Below are positions 9,896 to 17,410 of a stretch of DNA of 64,000 bases, one piece after another. The stretch's first letter is position 1. Every line of letters starts with the position of its first letter. The notes under the pieces were generated by a model, which was given only the letters and a program-made list of their open reading frames with translations, was not told where the DNA came from and ran no database searches. Both the position numbers and the translations under genes were made by a program. Source of the stretch: Gordonia alkaliphila (GTDB taxonomy: Bacteria; Actinomycetota; Actinomycetes; Mycobacteriales; Mycobacteriaceae); contig NZ_JALKBW010000001.1 in assembly GCF_023017165.1 (NCBI RefSeq), positions 2,914,001 to 2,978,000 of the forward strand, given 5' to 3'.

Positions 9896-9968
9896 GTAAA
9901 ACAACGGCGTTATAGCGGTCGCCGATGGATATATGCCATCGGTGGCGGTCAGGACGCCGTGGTTTTAC
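9896..9968. repeat. 73-bp palindromic repeat, copy 2
   Basis: Left arm GTAAAACAACGGCGT, right arm ACGCCGTGGTTTTAC with one mismatch. The inner stem and loop are the same as in copy 1. It starts 568 bp after copy 1. Confidence 0.9.
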
Positions 9969-10372
9969 CGGCGCGGTGTTTGCCTGTGGGAGTGCTGGGT
10001 GAGGTGAGGGCCATGCGGGGGCGGCGTTTTCGCGTTCGAGGTGATCGTTGCCTGGCCCTCGTGATTGGCGGTGGGGGGGTAGCGGGAGTGGAGGTTGATG
10101 GTCATGCCCGTGCTGGTCGGAGCTGTAGGCACAGGCAGGCGGGGAGTGGTGCCGGTGCGGCCTGTGGCCGTGGACGGGCAGGACGTGCCTGCGACTTCCT
10201 CGCAGCGACGTTGTGGCTCTCTTCGGCCGGTCAGGCGTATCGCGATGAACCCTCGCGGGTCGAGAGAAAACTCTGCGGTCCCTCCCCGACGGGGTCAGCT
10301 GGCTGAGGGGATAGGTCCCGAGGGATGTCTGGCGGTGGGTCGCGAGCAATCAGCAGGGGCAGCGGTCCGTCG
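9969..10372. repeat. Spacer B of the palindrome array
   Basis: This 404-bp spacer is a diverged, shorter relative of spacer A, with several internal gaps but matching ends and cores. No supported gene. Confidence 0.75.
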
Positions 10373-10445
10373 GTAAAACGACGGCGTTCTAGCGGTCGAC
10401 GATGGATATATGCCATCGGTGGCGGTCAGGACGCCGTTGTTTTAC
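10373..10445. repeat. 73-bp palindromic repeat, copy 3, running into the nuclease gene
   Basis: Left arm GTAAAACGACGGCGT, right arm ACGCCGTTGTTTTAC. It starts 477 bp after copy 2. Its last 20 bases form the 3' end of the minus-strand DUF559-like gene, encoding its final residues and stop codon. Confidence 0.9.
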
Positions 10446-11292
10446 CGGCGCGGTGTCTACCCGCGCGGGTGATGGCGCGGATGTCCTCGATCACCTCGTC
10501 CCAGCCGTAGAGGATGTCGTCCCAGGTGAGGCGGAAGGTCAGCCAGCCGCCCACGGTGGACTTCCGGTCGCGGGTCCGGTCGGTCTGGTAGGCCTCCGCG
10601 TCGGAGTGGTACTGGCGGCTGTCGCATTCGATGATCAACTGTCCGATCCGCAGGTCGGCGCGTGCGAGCTCGGTGATCTGCGGTTGCACCACCACGTGAA
10701 AGCCCAACGCGCGCAACCGCACCCGCGCGATCGACTCGGTGCCCGACTGCGAGCGACCGTCCGTCTTGTCGAACAGCGACTGCACGTACTTCGGCAGCGG
10801 GCCCATCTCGCCGCGCAACGCCTGGGCCGACAGGCCGAGCTGCTGTTGCACCGAGTCGCACACGGCGATCCAATCCTCGGCAGGCATACAGTGCGCGGCG
10901 CATTCGAGGGCCACCGCGATCGAGTCCACCGCGGTGGTGGCCGCGGGGATCGCCGAGAAGCCGCGACACGAGGTCGTGGCGTGCGCGCTCCACCGGCCGC
11001 TGCGGACATGTTGCTCCGGGTACCCCGGCGGCACCCAGAATCCGTAGCGCTTCAGCGCCGACACGCACGACAGCACGCCGCCCTCGGCCACCGCTGCCGC
11101 GACGGTGGGCGCGTGTCCGCGGACGGCGAACCAGTCCTTGCGCGGCGACGTCAGCTCGCCGGTGCGCAGCAGGCGACGGCGCTCGCGCGCGTCGATGTCG
11201 AGCGTGGCGAACTCGCCACGGTGGTACACCCCGTGGCCGACACCGGACTCGCCGACGGTCAGGAACTGCGCCGCACGGTGCTCGTCTCCCAT
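10426..11292 (-). CDS. DUF559/Vsr-like putative nuclease with AbiEi-type N-terminus
   Basis: This 288-aa protein belongs to a large actinobacterial family with an N-terminal winged-helix-like region (GVYHRGEFATLDIDARER) and a C-terminal DUF559 domain related to Vsr very-short-patch-repair endonucleases. The presumed active-site strand is ADLRIGQLIIECDSRQYH (about 226-243), an Asp followed by Glu-x-Asp as in DUF559 proteins. The end GGWLTFRLTWDDILYGWDEV is the usual domain finish. Members are often annotated as type IV toxin-antitoxin or restriction-like, with no proven function. ATG 11292 and GTG 11307 are both possible starts. The last residues (KTTAS) come from palindrome copy 3. Confidence 0.75.
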   Translation of the reverse strand: MGDEHRAAQFLTVGESGVGHGVYHRGEFATLDIDARERRRLLRTGELTSPRKDWFAVRGHAPTVAAAVAEGGVLSCVSALKRYGFWVPPGYPEQHVRSGRWSAHATTSCRGFSAIPAATTAVDSIAVALECAAHCMPAEDWIAVCDSVQQQLGLSAQALRGEMGPLPKYVQSLFDKTDGRSQSGTESIARVRLRALGFHVVVQPQITELARADLRIGQLIIECDSRQYHSDAEAYQTDRTRDRKSTVGGWLTFRLTWDDILYGWDEVIEDIRAITRAGRHRAGKTTAS

Positions 11293-11361
11293 GAGTTTTG
11301 GACGCACGTCGGCGCGGTCCGGTTCCCTCCGGCGTCACCCGGGCGTGGCACACTGGCCGTC

Positions 11362-12336
11362 ATGGCGAAGCTCTGGGCAGTCAGCGATCTGCACGTCGCG
11401 CATCGGGGCAATCAGAACATCATCGACCAGGTCCGGCCGAGCGAGCCGGGGGACTGGTTGATCGTCGCCGGCGACGTCGCCGAACGCACCGACGACATCA
11501 TCGACACCCTGCGCCGCCTCAAAGCCCGCTTCGACACGGTGATCTGGGTGCCCGGCAACCACGAGCTGTACACCACGGCCAAGGACCCGCTGCAGATCTT
11601 CGGTGTCGCGCGCTACGACTATCTGGTGCAGGCCTGCCGGGACATCGGTGTGGTGACCCCGGAAGACCGCTACCCGCTGTTCGATCCCGGCGACGGCAGC
11701 GAGTCGGTCCGAGTGGTTCCCATGTTCCTGCTGTACGACTACACCTTCCGTCCGGAGGGCACCACCACGGCACTGCAGGCGCTGGCCGTGGCGCGCGAGG
11801 CGAACGTGGTCGCCACCGACGAGTTCCTGCTGTCGCCGGAGCCGTTCGGCACGCGGGATGCGTGGAGTCGGGCGCGGATCGAAGCGACGCGGGAGCGCCT
11901 GGAGGCGATCGACCCGGCCGAACGCACGATCCTCATCAACCACTGGCCGCTGCGCCGGGAACCGTGCGACGCCCTGATGTACCCGGAGTTCGCGCTGTGG
12001 TGCGGCAGCGAACTGACCGACGACTGGCACACCCGCTTCAACGCCGCCGCCTGCGTCTACGGACACCTGCACATTCCGCGCACCACCTGGTACGACGGCG
12101 TGCGGTTCGAAGAGGTGTCGGTCGGCTACCCGCAGGAATGGAACCGTCGCGGCCTCCCGTCGCCGCTGCTGCGGCAGATCACCCCGGACGACGGCACCGT
12201 CGCCGAGGACCTCAACGAAATGGGCGTCCGATTCGAACTGCCGCCGGACTACGAGGAGAAGGCGGAGGAGTTCCGCGAGCGCGTGCAGCGGATGCGCGAC
12301 CGGCGCGCCCGACGTCGGGCGGAGGCGGCCGAGTGA
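11362..12336 (+). CDS. pptH: Metallophosphoesterase, phosphopantetheinyl hydrolase PptH
   Basis: This 324-aa calcineurin-like phosphoesterase lies directly upstream of pptT and overlaps it by 4 nt. That is the arrangement of M. tuberculosis Rv2795c-Rv2794c, where PptH removes the 4'-phosphopantetheine arm that PptT attaches to carrier proteins. All metal-binding motifs are present: SDLHVAH (8-14), GDVAE (about 37), PGNHELY (about 64), NHWPLRR (about 193) and GHLHIPRT (about 233). The C-terminal 30 residues are an Arg/Glu-rich helix. ATG 11362 has a CACACT hexamer 7 nt upstream, suggesting a leaderless start. The assignment of this enzymatic role rests on synteny. Confidence 0.85.
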   Translation: MAKLWAVSDLHVAHRGNQNIIDQVRPSEPGDWLIVAGDVAERTDDIIDTLRRLKARFDTVIWVPGNHELYTTAKDPLQIFGVARYDYLVQACRDIGVVTPEDRYPLFDPGDGSESVRVVPMFLLYDYTFRPEGTTTALQALAVAREANVVATDEFLLSPEPFGTRDAWSRARIEATRERLEAIDPAERTILINHWPLRREPCDALMYPEFALWCGSELTDDWHTRFNAAACVYGHLHIPRTTWYDGVRFEEVSVGYPQEWNRRGLPSPLLRQITPDDGTVAEDLNEMGVRFELPPDYEEKAEEFRERVQRMRDRRARRRAEAAE

Positions 12337-13028
12337 TCGAGCTGCTGCTGCCCCGCGGGGTGGGCTCCGCGGAGGTTTTCGACGATCCGGCCGACGCGCA
12401 ACTGCTGCCCGCCGAAGAGGTCCTGGTGGTCCAGGCGGTGGCGAAACGACGACGCGAATTCACCACTGCCCGGCACTGCGGTAGGCAGGCGCTCGGGCAG
12501 CTCGGCATCGACCCGGTGCCCATCCTGCGCGGCGAACGCGGTATGCCGCTGTGGCCGCCGAACGTGGTCGGCAGCCTCACCCACTGCGACGGCTACCGGG
12601 CCGCCGTCGCCGCCTACTCCATGCAGGTGCGCTCGCTCGGGATCGACGCCGAGCCGCATCTCGCGCTGCCCGACGGCGTGCTGAGCCACACCAGCGTGGC
12701 CGCCGAGCGCGAGGTGCTGGCCGAGCGCAGTGACGATCTGCATTGGGATCGGCTGCTGTTCTGCGCCAAGGAGGCCACCTACAAGGCGTGGTTCCCGGTG
12801 ACCGGGCGGTGGCTGGGCTTCGAAGACGCTCACATCACCTTCACCCGCGACGAGCGGGTCGTCGCCGACCCGAACGCGGGTCCCGACGAGATCGTGGCGG
12901 CAGGCGCCTTCACCTCGACCATCCTGATCGACGGCACCGCGACCGACGGCGGCCCGCCGCTGCTGACGCTGCCCGGGCGCTGGTTGATCTCCGGCGGGCT
13001 GATCCTCACCTCCGTCGCTCTGGTCTGA
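12333..13028 (+). CDS. pptT: 4'-phosphopantetheinyl transferase PptT
   Basis: PptT transfers phosphopantetheine from CoA to acyl and peptidyl carrier domains, activating mycolate-type fatty acid synthases, polyketide synthases and siderophore NRPSs. This 231-aa protein shows the Sfp-type motifs: GSLTHCDGY (about 79), GIDAEPHLAL (about 102) carrying the Mg2+-binding Asp and Glu, and FCAKEATYKAWFP (about 141) with catalytic Glu and Lys. The GTG start overlaps the pptH stop (GTGA), so the opposing enzyme pair is translationally coupled. truB follows 23 bp downstream. Confidence 0.95.
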   Translation: MIELLLPRGVGSAEVFDDPADAQLLPAEEVLVVQAVAKRRREFTTARHCGRQALGQLGIDPVPILRGERGMPLWPPNVVGSLTHCDGYRAAVAAYSMQVRSLGIDAEPHLALPDGVLSHTSVAAEREVLAERSDDLHWDRLLFCAKEATYKAWFPVTGRWLGFEDAHITFTRDERVVADPNAGPDEIVAAGAFTSTILIDGTATDGGPPLLTLPGRWLISGGLILTSVALV

Positions 13029-13051
13029 GCACGGCTGGCATCATTGGGGGC

Positions 13052-13951
13052 ATGGCCGACCTCTCCATTGAAAACGCCGGGCTGCTGGTGATCGACAAAG
13101 CGCCCGACATGACCAGTCACGACGTGGTCGCCCAGTGCCGCAAGGCATTCGACACTCGCCGGGTGGGGCACGCGGGCACGCTGGATCCGATGGCGACCGG
13201 CGTCCTGGTGATCGGTATCGAACGGGCCACCAAGCTCCTCGGCCTGCTGTCGCTGACCACCAAGAGCTATGCCGCCACCATCCGCCTGGGCGCATCCACC
13301 ACCACCGACGACGCCGAGGGCGAGACGGTGGAGTCCGCCGACGCATCGGCCGTCACCGACGAGCAGATCGCGGTCGGCGTGGCGGCGCTGACCGGCGACC
13401 TGCAGCAGGTACCCGCCAAGGTGAGCGCGATCAAGGTGGACGGGCGACGGGCCCACGCACTGGTGCGCACCGGCGAAGAGTTCGATCTGCCTCCGCGGCC
13501 GGTGACCGTCGCGAAGTTCGACGTGCTCGCGATTCGGCGCGACGGTGAGTTCGTCGACCTCGACGTGGAGGTGGACTGTTCGGCGGGCACCTACATCCGT
13601 TCTCTCGCACGGGATCTCGGCGCCGACCTCGGAGTGGGCGGACACCTGACGGCGCTGCGCCGCACCGCGGTGGGACCGTTCACGCTGGCGCACGCACGCA
13701 CCCTGGACGAGGTGATCGCCGAACCCGGCGTGAGCCTGGGGATCGACGCCGCGGCCAAACTCTGCTTCCCGCACCGCGACATCTCCGACGACGAGGCCGA
13801 ATCGATCAGCCAGGGCCGATGGCTGGAGCCGATCGGCCGCAAGGAGATCTACACGGTGGTCGACCCGGCTGGTCAAGCCATCGCGCTGGTGCAGGAGAAG
13901 GGTCGTCGCGCGGCCTCGGTGATGGTGGTGCGTCCGGCCACGCTCCGCTGA
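13052..13951 (+). CDS. truB: tRNA pseudouridine-55 synthase TruB
   Basis: TruB converts U55 of the tRNA T-loop to pseudouridine. The product is 299 aa. The catalytic Asp is in GHAGTLDPMATGVLV (Asp near residue 45). Later family motifs include SYAATIRLG, GDLQQVPAKVSAIKVDGRRA and CSAGTYIRSLARDLG. A C-terminal PUA-like region (about 240-299) ends GRRAASVMVVRP. ATG 13052 has CATCAT 7 nt upstream, a weak leaderless-type promoter. Confidence 0.96.
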   Translation: MADLSIENAGLLVIDKAPDMTSHDVVAQCRKAFDTRRVGHAGTLDPMATGVLVIGIERATKLLGLLSLTTKSYAATIRLGASTTTDDAEGETVESADASAVTDEQIAVGVAALTGDLQQVPAKVSAIKVDGRRAHALVRTGEEFDLPPRPVTVAKFDVLAIRRDGEFVDLDVEVDCSAGTYIRSLARDLGADLGVGGHLTALRRTAVGPFTLAHARTLDEVIAEPGVSLGIDAAAKLCFPHRDISDDEAESISQGRWLEPIGRKEIYTVVDPAGQAIALVQEKGRRAASVMVVRPATLR

Positions 13952-13967
13952 CCCTCCCTCTCGAATG

Positions 13968-13995
13968 TAGAGACAGATCTATCCATCTGTCTCTA
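13968..13995. promoter_or_regulatory. 11-bp perfect inverted repeat, likely operator of the carotenoid oxygenase gene
   Basis: TAGAGACAGAT (13968-13978) and ATCTGTCTCTA (13985-13995) are perfect arms around a 6-bp spacer, 18 bp before the ATG at 14014. The size and symmetry fit a TetR-type operator. It could form an RNA hairpin, but no T-tract follows, so an operator is more likely than a terminator. No regulator gene is adjacent. Confidence 0.6.
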
Positions 13996-14013
13996 ACTGT
14001 GCGAAGCTGACTC

Positions 14014-15436
14014 ATGGTGGCTTCAGCAGCAGAGGTCGGAAGCGGTCCGTGGGACGCGCTCACCTCCGAGCACGACTACCGCGTCGACGACCTCACCGGT
14101 GCCGTTCCCGACGGTCTGCGCGGGGTGCTGTACCGGATCGGGCCGGGCCGACTGGAGATCGGCGGCCATCGCCTCGGGCACATCTTCGACGGCGACGGCA
14201 TGGTGTCCCGGTTCGCGATCGACGACGACGGCATCGGCTTCCGCAATCGCTATGTCCGCACCCGCCACTTCAACAAGGCGTCCCAGGACTGGATCGGTCG
14301 CGGCATCGGCACCCTGCGCCCAGGTGGCTTGGCGGCCAACATCTTTCGCATGCCGGCCAACGTCTCCAACACCAATGTGGTGGCGCACGCCGGCGGCCTG
14401 TTCTCGCTGTGGGAGGGCGGGCGACCCTACCGGCTGGATCCGGAGACGCTCGCCACCCTCGGTCGCGAGGACTTCGACGGCGCGCTGAAGCTCCTCGGCG
14501 CGTTCTCCGCGCACCCGAAGATCGACGCGCGCACCGGCGAGATGTTCAATTTCGGCATCGAGGTGTTCCCGCGTCCGATGATCCGCTGCTATCGCCGCGA
14601 TCGGTCGGGCACCCTGACGCAATTGGCGACCTTCCCGGTGAGTCGACCGTCGTTCTGTCACGATTTCGCCATCACCGAGCGCTACCTGGTCTTCCTCGTC
14701 GACCCCATCGTGGTGGGGCGGCCGATCAGTGCTCTCCTCGGTCTGGACTCGATCGACAACTGTCTGACGTTCAACGCGGACTTGGGCACGCGCGTGGCGT
14801 TGATCCCGCGCGACGGGGGCAAGGCGCGCATCCTCGAGACCGACGCGCTCTTCCACTTCCACGCCAACAACGCCTACGAGGAACCGGGCGGCGACGTGGT
14901 GGTGGAGATCGTCAGCCACGACCCCGGCGAAGGCTGGCTCGGCTGGAATCAGCATGTGCGCGACTACGAGACCGAGGACGGCACGGCGTTCGGCGGGCGG
15001 CTGGAGCGCATTCGCATCACCGCGAGCGGACGCGTGCACCGGGAGCCGCTGCTGGAGGGTCTGGGGTGCGAGTTCCCGCAGATCGATCACCGCTTCGAGA
15101 CCGCCGAACACCCGGCCACGTACGTGGCGGCGGCTTCGGTGCCGGCGGGAGCGCCGGACTCGATCGTCGCGGTGGACCACGCCGCCGGCGGCGTGGGGAC
15201 GTACACGGTGGCCGCCGGGCACCGGGCACAGCGTCTGCGAGCCGCTGTTCGCCGCCGACCCGGCCCGGTCCGATCGCGGTGCCGGGTGGCTGCTGTCGGT
15301 GGAACACGTTGCGTCGCAAGCACGTTCGCGCCTGCTGGTGCTCGACACCGAGCGTCTGGGCGACGGTCCGGTGGCGACCGCGGAACTGCCGCACCACCTG
15401 CCGATGGGCTTTCACGGCACCTATGTCCCGGCGTGA
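14014..15436 (+). pseudogene. Carotenoid oxygenase family gene, frameshifted near the 3' end
   Basis: Carotenoid oxygenases are Fe(II) enzymes that cleave carotenoid or stilbene-type double bonds. Three of the four His ligands are in the first frame: FSAHPKID (His near 167), RPSFCHDFAITERY (near 216) and LFHFHANNAYEE (near 284). After GTYTVAAG (about codon 402) the frame changes. The natural ending, with VCEPLFAADPAR, VEHVASQARSRLLVLDTERL and the fourth-His block LPMGFHGTYVPA, continues in the +2 frame to a TGA at 15436. Removing one G from the GGG at 15217-15219 restores a full-length protein of about 473 aa. As written, the product reads on to 15456 without the last ligand and should be inactive. 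Confidence 0.85.
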
Positions 15437-15477
15437 GCCAGGCGATGGCAGGTTGAACTGCGGTGCCGCGCGGCGCG

Positions 15478-16158
15478 TCAGACGTTGAGGAAGATGTTGC
15501 GGGCGGCGATGTCGCCGAGGTGGATCAGTTCGCCGCCGTCCACCGAGATGGAGATGGTGCCGGCGAACGGTCGCTTCTCCACCACCTCGACGGCGCAGTC
15601 CAGGTCGATGCCGATCTCCTGGAAGTAGCGCAGCATCTCCGGATCGTCCTCGCCGATCCGTGCGATGGTGGCGCGCGCGCCCACCTCCAGGTCCACGAGG
15701 CGCTGGGACTCGGCGCGCGGGACCTGACCGTCGGCCGCCGGAATCGGGTCGCCGTGCGGATCCCGTTGCGGGTGACCGAGTTTCGCGTCGATCCGCGCCA
15801 TCAGTACGTCGGACACGGCGTGTTCGAGCACCTCGGCGTCGCCGTGCACCTCGTCCCAGCCGTAGCCGAGTTCGCGGACCAGGTAGGTCTCCAGCAGACG
15901 GTGACGGCGCACCATGGCGACCGCGGCGAGCCGGCCGTCGTCGGTCAGCGAGACGCCACCGTACGGCTCGTGCTCCACGAGGCCCTGATCGGCGAGTTTG
16001 CGGATGCCTTCGGACGCGGTCGACGGTGAGATGCTCAACTTCTCGGCCAGCAGCTTGGTGGTGACCTTGACCTCGCTCCACTCCTGGGACATCCAGATGG
16101 CCTTCAGATAATCCTGGGTCACCGCAGTGAGGTCACCGACCGGACGTGTGTGGGGCAT
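15478..16158 (-). CDS. DtxR/MntR family metal-dependent transcriptional regulator
   Basis: This 226-aa protein has the three-domain DtxR layout. An N-terminal winged helix (TQDYLKAIWMSQEW, KLLAEKLSISPSTASEGIRK) is followed by a metal-binding dimerisation domain (MVRRHRLLETYLVRELGYGWDEVHGDAEVLEHAVSD in outline, with His and Glu ligands) and a C-terminal FeoA/SH3-like domain ending GDIAARNIFLNV. Syntenic M. tuberculosis Rv2788 (sirR) lies at the same place. It probably represses metal-uptake genes when Mn2+ or Fe2+ is bound. ATG 16158 is preferred; a TTG at 16176 is the alternative. It is divergent from ribF across 41 bp. Confidence 0.88.
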   Translation of the reverse strand: MPHTRPVGDLTAVTQDYLKAIWMSQEWSEVKVTTKLLAEKLSISPSTASEGIRKLADQGLVEHEPYGGVSLTDDGRLAAVAMVRRHRLLETYLVRELGYGWDEVHGDAEVLEHAVSDVLMARIDAKLGHPQRDPHGDPIPAADGQVPRAESQRLVDLEVGARATIARIGEDDPEMLRYFQEIGIDLDCAVEVVEKRPFAGTISISVDGGELIHLGDIAARNIFLNV

Positions 16159-16187
16159 GGTGGTGAGCTTACTCAACTGCGGGGCCG

Positions 16188-16193
16188 TACCCT
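16188..16193 (+). promoter_or_regulatory. -10 hexamer of ribF (leaderless type)
   Basis: TACCCT ends 6 nt before the ribF GTG at 16200, so transcription should begin at or next to the start codon. Confidence 0.5.
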
Positions 16194-16199
16194 GGATGC

Positions 16200-17165
16200 G
16201 TGTTGCGATGGCGAGGGTTGGAGAACGTGCCTCCGGGCTGGGGTCGATGCGTGGTCACCATCGGTGTGTTCGATGGGGTGCACCGCGGACATGCGCAGCT
16301 GATCGCGGCGGCCACGCGGGCCGCCGCCGAGCGCGGCATTCCGTCGGTACTGATGACATTCGATCCGCACCCGTCCGAAGTGGTGCGGCCGGGAACGCAC
16401 CCGCCGCAGCTGTCGACGCTGCACCGGCGTGCCGACTTGGCGCAGGAGATGGGGATCGACGTGTTCTGCGTCATCCCGTTCACGCCGACGCTCGCCGCGC
16501 AGTCGCCGGAGGAGTTCGCCCACGAGGTCCTCGTCGAGCAGCTGCACGCCGCGGCGGTGGTGGTCGGTGACAACTTCACCTTCGGGCACAAGGCGCTCGG
16601 CGACGTCGCCAAGCTCACCGAGTTGGGGGAGCGGTTCGGCTTCGAGGTGACCGGTGTGTCCCTCTTCGGCGAGCACGCGGTGACCTACTCGTCCACCTAC
16701 ATCCGCTCGTGCGTGTCCTCCGGCGACGTCGAACTCGCCGCCGAAGCGCTCGGCCGCCCGCACCGCGTCGAGGGCGTCGTGGTGCACGGCGCCAAGCGCG
16801 GCCGCGACCTCGGCTACCCGACCGCGAACGTGGCCGCGACCGTGCACGCCGCGATCCCCGGCGACGGGGTGTACGCGGCCTGGTTCACCGTGCTGCCCAG
16901 CGCCAACGAGCCCCAGGGCATGGTGATCGGGCGGCGGTACCCGGCGGCGGTGTCGGTCGGCACCAATCCGACGTTCTCCGGCCGCAATCGCACCGTGGAG
17001 GCCTACATCCTCGATGTGGACGTCGACGTCTACGGCCAGCACGTCGCCGTCGACTTCGTGAGCCGCATCCGCGGCATGGACGCCTACGACAGCCTCGACG
17101 CGCTCATCGCGGCGATCCGCGACGACGTGGACCGCACCCGTGTGATCCTCGGCGTCGACGATTAG
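16200..17165 (+). CDS. ribF: Bifunctional riboflavin kinase/FMN adenylyltransferase RibF
   Basis: RibF phosphorylates riboflavin to FMN and adenylates FMN to FAD. The product is 321 aa. The N-terminal nucleotidyltransferase has TIGVFDGVHRGHAQLI (about 19-34), FDPHPSEVV (about 60) and YSSTYIRSCV (about 163). The C-terminal riboflavin kinase domain has KRGRDLGYPTANV (about 199) and VSVGTNPTFSGR (about 254). GTG 16200 gives the usual actinobacterial beginning (M)LRWRGLENVPPGWGRC. The same reading frame stays open and coding-like after the TAG for another 56 codons. Confidence 0.96.
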   Translation: MLRWRGLENVPPGWGRCVVTIGVFDGVHRGHAQLIAAATRAAAERGIPSVLMTFDPHPSEVVRPGTHPPQLSTLHRRADLAQEMGIDVFCVIPFTPTLAAQSPEEFAHEVLVEQLHAAAVVVGDNFTFGHKALGDVAKLTELGERFGFEVTGVSLFGEHAVTYSSTYIRSCVSSGDVELAAEALGRPHRVEGVVVHGAKRGRDLGYPTANVAATVHAAIPGDGVYAAWFTVLPSANEPQGMVIGRRYPAAVSVGTNPTFSGRNRTVEAYILDVDVDVYGQHVAVDFVSRIRGMDAYDSLDALIAAIRDDVDRTRVILGVDD

Positions 17166-17204
17166 CGACCCGGTGACGTCCGTCCCGGTGGCGCCCGCCT
17201 CGGG

Positions 17205-17336
17205 GTGCTCGCCCTGGCGATCGGCGTGTGGTCGCTGGAGGATGCGGTGCCCGTGAACGTGATCGGCCTGTCGGTGTCGGACGAGACGAGCCGGGTGCTC
17301 ACCGGCGATGCGGGTTCGGGTCGCCCCGGCTGGTAG
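17205..17336 (+). CDS. Possible small protein or gene remnant in frame with ribF
   Basis: Downstream of the ribF TAG the same frame is open to a TAG at 17334, with G or C in most third positions, and reads GVLALAIGVWSLEDAVPVN then VIGLSVSDETSRVLTGDAG. A GTG at 17205 could start a 43-aa product, but no good Shine-Dalgarno sequence is visible. It might be a true small gene, a former RibF extension or an unrelated remnant. The stop overlaps the -10 hexamer of rpsO. Confidence 0.3.
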   Translation: MLALAIGVWSLEDAVPVNVIGLSVSDETSRVLTGDAGSGRPGW

Positions 17337-17339
17337 AGT
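17334..17339 (+). promoter_or_regulatory. Probable -10 hexamer of the rpsO promoter
   Basis: TAGAGT lies 88 nt before the rpsO ATG and just ahead of the folded leader. A matching -35 is not obvious, as is common in this group. Confidence 0.45.
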
Positions 17340-17356
17340 CCCACGAGGCGTTGCTG

Positions 17357-17410
17357 CAGTCCGTGGTGGCACGCCCTCCGCCTGTGCGGAGATCCATGGG
17401 CACGGGACTG
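17357..17410 (+). promoter_or_regulatory. Structured rpsO leader, candidate S15 autoregulatory element
   Basis: CAGTCCGTG (17357-17365) can pair with CACGGGACTG (17401-17410, one bulged G), closing a loop that contains the hairpin CTCCGC-CTGT-GCGGAG (17376-17391). The outer stem ends directly at the Shine-Dalgarno region AAAGAGGAGA (17411-17420). S15 represses its own mRNA through multi-helix leader structures in several bacteria, so feedback control here is a reasonable inference. Confidence 0.5.

Larger units (their letters stand above)
9286..10425. other. Gene-free 1.1 kb stretch built of palindromes and diverged spacers
   Basis: No convincing gene is present. The stretch consists of three 73-bp palindromic repeats separated by two spacers (9401-9895 and 9969-10372) that resemble each other, so it looks like a tandem duplication of a palindrome-plus-spacer unit. 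Open frames across it are Arg/Pro-rich and not consistent between the two spacers. The spacers might hold a decayed gene; a short minus-strand stretch ending in a YPP motif is partly shared, but it is too weak to call. Confidence 0.75.

Noticed and set aside
9328..10445. CRISPR array
   Set aside because: There are only three repeats, 73 bp long and spaced about 400-500 bp apart, with related spacers and no cas genes.
13968..13995. Intrinsic terminator of truB
   Set aside because: The stem is AT-rich at its ends and has no T-run, and it sits right at the promoter of the next gene, so an operator is more likely.
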